A stretch of 64,000 nucleotides of DNA from Pseudarthrobacter sp. fls2-241-R2A-127 (GTDB lineage: Bacteria > Actinomycetota > Actinomycetes > Actinomycetales > Micrococcaceae), in assembly GCF_030209355.1 (NCBI RefSeq), contig NZ_JARVSF010000029.1, positions 1 through 64,000 on the forward strand, in the 5' to 3' direction. Shown here piece by piece: positions 57,979-64,000 of the stretch. The position numbers and the translations under genes were made by a program. Numbering within the stretch: position 1 is the first letter of the stretch; each line of letters starts with the position of its first letter. The notes beneath the pieces were generated by a model. The model did no database searches, had not been told where the DNA came from, and worked only from the letters and a program-made list of their open reading frames with translations.

Positions 57979-59031
57979 TCAGCCGGCCGTGCTTCCGCGA
58001 ACCACCAGTTCGGCCGGGTAAATCACCGGTTCCAGCTGCTGCCCGGGGTTCCCAATGGCGCCGATCAGCAACTGCGCTGCTGCAGCGGCCATGTCCGTCA
58101 TCGGGTGGGCAACCGTGGTGAGCCCCAGACCGTTCGCGGCAAGGATGGCACGGTTGTCGAACCCCACCACAGCAATGTCCTCCGGCACCCGCCGCTTCAT
58201 GCTCCGGACCAGGTCCACAACGCCAAGCGCCATCAGGTCAGAGGCAGCAAAAACACCGTCCAGCTCCGGTGACCGGGCCAGGAGGCTCTTTGCCGCGTCC
58301 GCGCCGCCCGCCGTCGTGAAGTCCCCGTAGGCGACAGGTCCGGGCGGCAGGCCGGCCTCTTTGAGCCCCTGCCTCCAGCCTTCCAACCGGTCGACGGCGG
58401 CCGTCATGTCGCTGGGGCCGGCAACAGTTCCGAGATGGGTGCGGCCGAGGCCGGCCAGGTGCCGGGCAGCCAGCCGGCCGCCCTCGAAATTGTCCACGTC
58501 AACAAAGGGAAGTTCCGACTTCCTGTCCCACGGCCTGCCGATGAAGACGGTGGGCACCCCTGTGGAACCCAGGGTTTCCACCCAGTCATCCGAGCGGTGG
58601 TGGGACACGACGATGGCCCCGTCAACATGGCCTCCGCCCAGGTAGCGGAGGGTCCGGGAAGAATCATCCCCGGTCCGCGACATCAACAGCACCAGCTGCA
58701 GATCGGTATCGCGCAGGGCCTGGTTGACTCCGGTAACCACGGCCGCGAAGTACGGGTCCATCATGACGCGGGCATCCGGTTCCGGGATGACCAGCGCCAC
58801 CGATCCCGCCCGCCGGGTGACCAGTGTCCGTGCTGCGCGGTTGGGGGTGTAGCCCAACTCCAGGATCGCAGCGTCGACGGCGGCCTGCGCCTCCGGGCTC
58901 ACCCTGGATCCACCGTTGATGGCCCGGGAGGCCGTGGAGCGGGACACCCCGGCAGCCCTGGCCAGGTCCTCGAGCGTCGGAAGCGGCCGCGTCGCCCTGG
59001 CCGCTGCAGGCTGAATGGTCTTTTGGTTCAC
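57979..59031 (-). CDS. LacI-family regulator, CelR/CebR-like by its operator
   Basis: The GTG at 59031 (MNQKTIQPAAARATRPLPTL) gives 350 residues; an ATG at 59061 would add ten but would start inside the operator. The HTH is PTLEDLARAAGVSRSTASRA, followed by the hinge and a periplasmic-binding-protein-like effector domain (GSVALVIPEPDARVMMDPYF to AELVVRGSTAG). Directly upstream, 59118-59131 is the exact 14-bp palindrome described for CelR/CebR, the repressors that respond to cello-oligosaccharides. An imperfect second copy overlaps the start region at 59061-59074. It should repress the divergent gene, which is now broken, and itself. Confidence 0.9.
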   Translation of the reverse strand: MNQKTIQPAAARATRPLPTLEDLARAAGVSRSTASRAINGGSRVSPEAQAAVDAAILELGYTPNRAARTLVTRRAGSVALVIPEPDARVMMDPYFAAVVTGVNQALRDTDLQLVLLMSRTGDDSSRTLRYLGGGHVDGAIVVSHHRSDDWVETLGSTGVPTVFIGRPWDRKSELPFVDVDNFEGGRLAARHLAGLGRTHLGTVAGPSDMTAAVDRLEGWRQGLKEAGLPPGPVAYGDFTTAGGADAAKSLLARSPELDGVFAASDLMALGVVDLVRSMKRRVPEDIAVVGFDNRAILAANGLGLTTVAHPMTDMAAAAAQLLIGAIGNPGQQLEPVIYPAELVVRGSTAG

Positions 59032-59060
59032 TCCACAGACATTACGACACCCGGAGGGCA

Positions 59061-59074
59061 TGGGAGCGCTTCCG
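59061..59074. promoter_or_regulatory. Imperfect CelR/CebR-like box
   Basis: TGGGAGCGCTTCCG is one step away from a full palindrome. It lies 30 bases upstream of the chosen LacI start and would support autorepression. Spacing to the perfect box at 59118 is 57 bases, about five and a half helical turns. Confidence 0.6.
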
Positions 59075-59117
59075 TCAACCCTTGATGGGCCGGAAGGGCG
59101 GTGCTAGTCTTCCCGGA

Positions 59118-59131
59118 TGGGAGCGCTCCCA
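59118..59131. promoter_or_regulatory. Perfect CelR/CebR box
   Basis: TGGGAGCGCTCCCA is a perfect 14-bp palindrome identical to the published consensus for CelR of Thermobifida and CebR of Streptomyces, as I remember it. It lies between the LacI gene and the divergent broken gene at 59200-60938. Confidence 0.85.
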
Positions 59132-59199
59132 CCATCCGATCCATAGCTGCCCGCTGCAGCTGACGGGATCGTCCAGCTCACCGAATGACAGGACCAGCA

Positions 59200-60938
59200 A
59201 TGCCGCTAGCCCCTTGCCCTGATCCATCCCGACCCGCCCCGGCACAACGCCGGCACCACCCCGGTACTGTTGCCGCCGGCGGGACCGCTCCTGCCATGGC
59301 AGCGCCGTCAGCGCCGTCTGCAGCATCGGCGCAGCAGGCTCCCTCCTCGCCTCAAGCTCCGCCCCAGGCCGCCCAAAACCCCTTCGGGCCCAAGGTCTAC
59401 GTCTTCGATCCCAGCATGCCGGTGGCGCAGATCCAGGCCACCGTGGACTCCATCGCCGCCCAGCAGGTGGACGACGAAATGGGGACCAAGCGGTACTCCC
59501 TGCTGTTCAAACCCGGTACCTACGGCACTGCCGCGGAACCCCTGATCGTCCAGGTTGGCTACTCCACCGAGGTGGCGGGACTTGGCGCCGCACCCACCGA
59601 CGTCACCATCAACGGCCATGTGGACGTCTACAACCGCTGCCTCACCGCGGACAACTGCATCGCCCTGGACAACTTCTGGCGGTCCCTGTCCAACCTCACC
59701 ATCAACGTCACGGGCCTTGAAGGCTGCCGCAGCTCCGCCAATTTCTGGGCGGCGTCGCAGGCCTCCCCCATGCGGCGGGTCAACATCACCGGCGGCAACC
59801 TCTCCCTGATGGACTACTGCACGGCAGGCCCGCAGTATGCCAGTGGCGGCTTCATTGCGGACTCCAAAACGGGAGCGATGATCAACGGCTCCCAGCAGCA
59901 GTACCTGGTCGGCGACAGCAGCATTGGGAGCTGGTCCAACGGCGTCTGGAACCAGGTGTTCTCGGGCGTGAGCGGCGCACCAGCAGACTCCTTCCCGAAC
60001 CCGCCGTACACCACGTTGGCCAAAACCCCCATCAGCCGCGAGAAGCCCTACCTGACCGTGGACCCGGCCGGCACCTCCTGCTGACCCCTGGCGTCTACGA
60101 CGTTGACCAAAGCATCGACGTCAAGCGGGCCAACACGGTTGTCCTTGGCCTGGGCATGACAACACTCACCGCCGTCAACGGATCTGTTCCGCTGACTGTG
60201 GCAGATGTCCCTGGAGTGGATATCGCCGCGGTCACCGTGGATGCCGGCGACGTGAACTCGCCGGCCCTCATGCAAATCGGCAAGGCACGCACGGGCGGAG
60301 GCGAAGGGCCGGCCAACTCGGCCGTGCACAGCGATCCGGCCAACCCCACCACGCTCCACGACGTCTTCTTCCGCGTCGGCGGCCCCCACGTTGGCAAAGC
60401 TTCGGTCAGCCTGGAAGTCAACAGCGACAACGTCCTCCTGGACCACATCTGGGCCTGGCGCGCCGACCACGGCAATGGCGTGGGCTGGACCACCAATACC
60501 GGCCGGAACGGCGTGATCGTCAACGGCAACAACGTCACCGCCACGGGCTTGTTCGTGGAGCATTACCAGCAGTACAACGTCATCTGGAATGGCGAACGCG
60601 GCAAGACGGTCTTCTTCCAGAACGAGCTGCCCTACGACGCCCCCAACCAGGCCGCGTGGCAGCATGACGGGGTCCTGGGATGGGCCGGATACAAGGTTTC
60701 GGATTCCGTGAAGAACCATGAACTCTGGGGCGCCGGGAGCTACGTTTACACCAATGTGGATCCCACCATCCACGCCACCAGGGGTTTCGAAGTGCCGGTG
60801 ACGCCGGGCGTGAAGCTGCACAGCCTCCTGACGGTGAACCTCGGTGCCGGGACGCTCGACCACGTCGTCAACAACACGGGAGCACCGGTGTCCACTGACG
60901 CCGTCGGCGTTCCCAGCTATGTGGCGGACTTCGGCTAG
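59200..60938 (+). pseudogene. Broken gene for a large beta-helix (adenylyl-cyclase-annotated family) protein
   Basis: The N-terminal piece runs from ATG 59200 (AGGA upstream) to a TGA at 60082-60084, ending REKPYLTVDPAGTSC. The C-terminal piece, in another frame, resumes at about 60075 with LLLTPGVYDVDQSIDVKRAN and runs to 60938. Intact relatives have roughly 50-60 residues between these parts, so an internal deletion of a length not divisible by three broke the gene. The protein has parallel-beta-helix character (GVIVNGNNVTATGLFVEHYQ) and is expected to be secreted, though the N-terminus has no clean signal peptide here. It lies behind the CelR/CebR box, so it was probably a sugar-induced extracellular protein. 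Confidence 0.8.
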
Positions 60939-60951
60939 GACCCAGGGAGTC

Positions 60952-62043
60952 TCAATGATGCAGGGCGCGGTTCCGGCAGTGGATGCCGGCACCGCGCCCT
61001 GTCACTTGCCGCGGAGCGCCTTCCCCCTGCAACGCCACCCCGCCCCACACCGCAAGGAGCAGCGCCACCAGCAGCAGGCCGGCGTCGCCCAGGTCAATGG
61101 ACGCCAGCCATTCAGTGACCGGGTCGTGCATGGCAAGGGCCGTGCGGACGAACCCGCCCAGCGTGATCACGGCGATGAACAAAGCGGACACCGCGGAGAT
61201 GCCGGTGACAGCAACATTGAAGCCAAGCTTGCGCCTCGGATCATCCAGGGCCGAGCGGTACATCCGCATCATGGCCATGCCGTTCACAGAATCGCACAGC
61301 GTCATTGCGGCAGCGAAGGCCAACGGCAACGCGAGCAGGGCAAACGCCGGCACCCCGGCCAGGGACGCCGCCGTCGTCATCATCAGCAGTCCGATCGTGG
61401 TGGCGGTATCGAAACCCAGGCCAAACAGGAAGCCGATCATGTAGATGTTGCGCGGCCGCCGGACCTTGGACAACGGACGCGCCAGGAGCCGTGCCACCAG
61501 TCCTTGCGGCTCCAGGTCCCGCGCTGTGACGGCGGCGCCGTTCCGGGAGCGGCGCAAGGCAGCGGCCGCACGGGCAAAGGCGGAGCCGTTGAACAGCCCC
61601 ATGGCCAGCAGGAACAGGCCGGAAACGCCGCTGCCGATCAGCCCCAAAACCAGGTTTCCGGCGGAACCGTCCTGCATCAGGCCGCCGGCCATGGAGGCGC
61701 CGGCGATCACCAGGACGCCTGCGAGCGTCACCACCGAGCTGTGCCCCAGGCTGAACGCGAAGCCCACGCTGACAGGGTCCTGCCGCTGGGCCACGAACTT
61801 GCGGGTCGAGTTGTCGATCGCTGCCAGGTGGTCCCAGTCGTAGCTGTGCTTCACGCCGGCCAGGTAGGCGGTGAGGACCAGGCCCCACGTGAGCGCCTGC
61901 GGTCCGTTGGCCCCCGTGTTGCCTGCGAGCAGGAGGACGACGGCGGCAGCGTGCAGCGCCGCCACCGCACCGAACGTGCACAGCACCCGGGTCCGCAGCG
62001 GCAGGGCATCCCGGTCCCGGTAGAGGGCGCCGATGCTGGTCAT
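60952..62043 (-). CDS. NiCoT-family nickel/cobalt transporter (HoxN/NixA type)
   Basis: The ATG at 62043 overlaps the ureD stop (TGATG) and has GAGGA seven bases upstream, giving 363 residues. The NiCoT signature is present as KHSYDWDHLAAIDNSTRKF near residue 75, a variant of HAxDADH with Ser-Tyr-Asp-Trp. Later motifs are LGFDTATTIGLLMM and LCDSVNGMAMMRMYRSAL. It has eight membrane segments and carries Ni2+, in this context for urease. The variant residues in the signature may shift the Ni/Co preference. It is the last gene of the urease accessory cluster. Confidence 0.9.
   Translation of the reverse strand: MTSIGALYRDRDALPLRTRVLCTFGAVAALHAAAVVLLLAGNTGANGPQALTWGLVLTAYLAGVKHSYDWDHLAAIDNSTRKFVAQRQDPVSVGFAFSLGHSSVVTLAGVLVIAGASMAGGLMQDGSAGNLVLGLIGSGVSGLFLLAMGLFNGSAFARAAAALRRSRNGAAVTARDLEPQGLVARLLARPLSKVRRPRNIYMIGFLFGLGFDTATTIGLLMMTTAASLAGVPAFALLALPLAFAAAMTLCDSVNGMAMMRMYRSALDDPRRKLGFNVAVTGISAVSALFIAVITLGGFVRTALAMHDPVTEWLASIDLGDAGLLLVALLLAVWGGVALQGEGAPRQVTGRGAGIHCRNRALHH
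60961..61001. terminator. Terminator-like hairpin inside the 3' end of the nickel carrier gene
   Basis: Arms 60961-60978 and 60984-61001 pair at 17 of 18 positions with a 5-base loop. It overlaps the last 14 or so codons of the nickel carrier, so the coding tail (RNRALHH end) may be an extension into an old terminator. It also stops plus-strand transcription from the broken gene. Confidence 0.6.
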
Positions 62044-62873
62044 CAATGCTTCCTCAGGTCCAGCGGCCCTTGGCCATACCAGCGTCCGCGCAGCAGGTCG
62101 GTGCATGATCGGAGCAGGCGGTTCAGTTCGTCCGTGCTGTGGGAGAGGCTCCGCAGCACCAGGCCGGCGACTCCCGCAGCAGGGCGGGTCAGCGAGATCC
62201 CGGTCAGCGCGTCGAAGCCGGCGGTGAGCCCGTGCAGTTCGTCGGCGAGTTCCTGGTCCACTCTTGCGTCCACCACCACCAGCGAGCCCAGGTGGCTGTA
62301 CCCATCCATGAATCCAAGCCCTCCGACGTCGCCGAGCGGCGGCCGGATCAGCAGGTTGTCCAAAGCCAGCAGCTGGCTGCCGCCGTCAGTTTCAACCCGG
62401 ATGTCGTTCCGCAGCCGCACCTCCTCGTACCGGAAGGCGGCTCCGTCGGGCGACCAGCCGGGAGTCACAACCTCGGTCATGACCAGCGACGACGACGGCC
62501 GCAGGGTCACCGAGGTCCGTTGCCGGTAGCTGGCTTCCCGGTACGCGATGAGCTGGTCCGGCATCAGTTCCAGCCGCGCCCCCTCCCCCAGACGCACGGC
62601 CATCCGCTGCTCGGCAAAAGACCCCGGAGTCCGGTAAACCTTCGTAGCGGACTGCGTCGTCAAAAGAAGAGAGGCAGACTCCTGGACTTCGATATCCAGT
62701 AGAACGAGATCCGCCCCAAGATAAGCCCCGCCAGGATTGACGACGACATAACAAACCTGCCCTGAGTCATCGAGATAATGCGGCCGCAGAACCCTCAAGG
62801 CACCCCGGTGGTACTGGTGTTCGGCAAAGGACCGCTGCCCACGCACGGCAACCCGAAGCTCAAGCTCCCCCAT
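62043..62873 (-). CDS. ureD: Urease accessory protein UreD
   Basis: The ATG at 62873 (MGELELRVAVRGQRSFAEHQ) gives 276 residues; 63 codons upstream are open but non-coding in character. UreD/UreH features are visible: PGGAYLGADLVLLDIEVQES, TTQSATKVYRTPG (the conserved T-x-A-x-K-x-Y region) and YREASYRQRTSVTLRPSSSL. UreD forms the UreDFG complex on apo-urease and channels nickel to the active site. It lies between ureG and the nickel carrier, its stop overlapping the carrier start. A long hairpin separates it from ureG. Confidence 0.9.
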   Translation of the reverse strand: MGELELRVAVRGQRSFAEHQYHRGALRVLRPHYLDDSGQVCYVVVNPGGAYLGADLVLLDIEVQESASLLLTTQSATKVYRTPGSFAEQRMAVRLGEGARLELMPDQLIAYREASYRQRTSVTLRPSSSLVMTEVVTPGWSPDGAAFRYEEVRLRNDIRVETDGGSQLLALDNLLIRPPLGDVGGLGFMDGYSHLGSLVVVDARVDQELADELHGLTAGFDALTGISLTRPAAGVAGLVLRSLSHSTDELNRLLRSCTDLLRGRWYGQGPLDLRKH

Positions 62874-62897
62874 TGGTGACTTTCCGTGGCTGGGTCC

Positions 62898-62976
62898 GGC
62901 GGCTTCACCGGATTTGGGGCCGTGCCCGCTTCGCGGTGCCCGCCACGCCGCGGCCCCAAAATCCGGCCTCGCCGCC
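62898..62976. repeat. Imperfect ~24-bp inverted repeat between ureG and ureD
   Basis: GGCGGCTTCACCGG...GGGGCC (62898-62921) is largely complementary to 62952-62976, and outer GGTGAC/GTCACC extends the symmetry. It fills most of the 146-base gap. It may be an mRNA processing structure or a REP-like palindrome. Confidence 0.6.
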
Positions 62977-63019
62977 TCAGCACATAGGTCACCTTCGTGG
63001 AGGTCCGGTGCAGCCATGT

Positions 63020-63637
63020 CTACTGCGCCAAATCGAGCATCAGGACGTCGTGCCGGATCCATTCGATGACGTTCTCGAGTCCCTCGTCAGTCTTGAGGTT
63101 GGTGAAGCAAAATGGACGATCGCCCCTGAACTCCCGTGAATCCTTCTCCATTACTGACAAATCCGCTCCGACGTGGGGCGCCAGGTCGGTTTTGTTGATG
63201 ATGAAGAGATCGGACTTGATCATGCCTTGGCCGGCTTTGCGGGGGATTTTCTCGCCTTGGGCCACGTCGATGATGTAGATGGAGAAGTCGACGAGTTCGG
63301 GGCTGAAGGTGGCGGAAAGGTTGTCGCCGCCGGATTCGACGAAGATGACTTGGAGGTCCGGGTGCCGGGCTTTGAGTTCCTCGATGGCGGCGGTGTTCAT
63401 GGAGGTGTCTTCGCGGATGGCGGTGTGGGGGCAGCCGCCGGTTTCGACTCCGATGATCCGGTCCACGGGGAGGATGCCGTTGGCGGCGAGGATTTTGGCG
63501 TCCTCGATGGTGTAGATGTCGTTAGTGATGGCGGCCATCGAGATGTCCCCGCTCATGTGCCGGGTGAGCCGCTCCACGAGCTGGGTCTTGCCGGCGCCGA
63601 CGGGCCCGCCGATGCCGATTTTGATGGGCTCTGCCAT
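63020..63637 (-). CDS. ureG: Urease accessory GTPase UreG
   Basis: The ATG at 63637 has AGGAGG six bases upstream and gives 205 residues. The P-loop is GPVGAGKT (residues 11-18), the metal-binding Cys-Pro-His is C69-P-H71 in [14 protein letters not shown], and the G4 motif [14 protein letters not shown] is intact. UreG hydrolyses GTP to drive nickel insertion into urease, with UreD and UreF. It is 29 bases downstream of ureF, with ureD and the nickel carrier following. This is the standard order in actinobacterial urease operons. Structural ureABC genes should lie beyond the right edge. Confidence 0.97.
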   Translation of the reverse strand: MAEPIKIGIGGPVGAGKTQLVERLTRHMSGDISMAAITNDIYTIEDAKILAANGILPVDRIIGVETGGCPHTAIREDTSMNTAAIEELKARHPDLQVIFVESGGDNLSATFSPELVDFSIYIIDVAQGEKIPRKAGQGMIKSDLFIINKTDLAPHVGADLSVMEKDSREFRGDRPFCFTNLKTDEGLENVIEWIRHDVLMLDLAQ

Positions 63638-63666
63638 GGTGTTCCTCCTGTAGGTCAAAGACTTGG

Positions 63667-64000
63667 TTAGCTCATGAACATGCGGGCACGTTGGCGTTCG
63701 TGCCGCATTTGCGAAATTTCCAGTCCGGGGCTGACGGCCCCAAGGTCGTCCGGCGTAAGGCGGCCGATCGTGTCGATGGCGGCAGCGACGTCGTCGTGCG
63801 CTGCCCGGAGCACCCGCTGCCCGGCATTCTGGCCGAGCGGAATGGCGCGGACGGCGTTCTGGGTGAGTGAGGTGACGGTGGCGAAGAGGTAGGCGGCGAG
63901 CGCCTCCTGCAGCGGCACCCCAAGGGAGCGGGCGACGACGGCGAACGCCAGCGGCTGGTGCCCGGCGGCCCGGCCGGCGGCCACGAGGCCCCGGTACAGA
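63667..64000 (-). CDS. ureF: Urease accessory protein UreF, cut by the right window edge
   Basis: About 110 C-terminal residues are visible; the frame stays open to the right edge ([20 protein letters not shown]). Family features are [39 protein letters not shown], and a C-terminal [18 protein letters not shown]. UreF gates GTPase activity of UreG and binds UreD. It precedes ureG by 29 bases, as expected. The N-terminus is outside the window. Confidence 0.93.
   Translation of the reverse strand, partial: LYRGLVAAGRAAGHQPLAFAVVARSLGVPLQEALAAYLFATVTSLTQNAVRAIPLGQNAGQRVLRAAHDDVAAAIDTIGRLTPDDLGAVSPGLEISQMRHERQRARMFMS

Noticed and set aside
60156-60938. Independent gene for the C-terminal beta-helix piece
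   Set aside because: It is the continuation of the broken gene in another frame, without a signal peptide or its own ribosome binding site.
1-64000. CRISPR arrays, tRNA or rRNA genes, prophage
   Set aside because: I looked for regularly spaced repeats, cloverleaf-like segments and structural phage genes while reading and found none. The repeats in the first 17 kb are irregularly spaced and diverged.

Overview
The window is high-GC, actinobacterial DNA. The gene content fits a plant- or soil-associated member of the Arthrobacter/Pseudarthrobacter group: cytosolic GH78/GH95/GH43/GH1 glycosidases beside an oligopeptide-type sugar ABC importer, a CelR/CebR-like operator, a ureD-ureF-ureG type urease accessory block with a NiCoT nickel carrier, and many GTG/TTG starts with GGAGG-like ribosome binding sites. 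The genus is inferred from gene content only; no rRNA or tRNA gene was seen.

Bases 1-17,400 are accessory-looking. They hold small hypothetical and membrane proteins, an MFS exporter, a DUF2079 membrane protein, a two-component system, and two near-identical hypothetical genes in inverted orientation about 8 kb apart (1331-1804 and 9566-10039). A tandem duplication encodes a 31/32-residue single-membrane-segment protein, and its second copy is split by an intact 1,257-bp IS3-family element with a 4-bp target duplication. Next come an ankyrin protein, a lipoprotein, a decayed RibD/DHFR-like gene, and a small detoxification-type cluster (VOC, P-loop kinase-like, metallo-beta-lactamase fold, RibD-like reductase) facing an HxlR regulator across a large palindrome. 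Short related repeats lie between genes throughout this part and were not seen further right.

Bases 17,400-40,500 form a plant-glycoside utilisation region. On the minus strand, an importer (binding lipoprotein, permease, a permease-ATPase fusion, second ATPase) leads into a GH78 rhamnosidase, an unrecognised protein, a GH95 fucosidase carrying a one-base frameshift, and a GH43 enzyme. A second GH78 gene overlaps two alpha/beta hydrolases, one of which lacks the nucleophile serine. It is divergent from an IclR regulator. A GH1 beta-glucosidase is divergent from the importer. The two divergent promoter regions share a 23-bp motif. None of the glycosidases has a signal peptide, so the design is import first, hydrolysis in the cytoplasm.

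Bases 40,500-49,100 are mixed: a methyltransferase-like membrane protein, a universal stress protein, an AAA ATPase, a type-B carboxylesterase, an SRPBCC protein, and an amidohydrolase plus APC permease pair controlled by a divergent TetR regulator with a perfect operator.

Bases 49,150-57,400 form a compact sugar or polyol catabolic locus. It contains an RpiB-type isomerase, a fused DhaK-DhaL kinase, an SDR dehydrogenase, a TIM-barrel isomerase, an MHS-type transporter, a split transketolase and a GntR/FCD regulator. Related operator palindromes sit at the divergent promoter and before the regulator gene. Tetritol (erythritol/threitol) catabolism or a D-apiose-like route are the best readings.

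Bases 57,400-64,000 hold a hexapeptide-repeat protein, a LacI regulator next to a perfect CelR/CebR box, the broken secreted-protein gene behind that box, a NiCoT carrier, ureD, ureG and the start of ureF.
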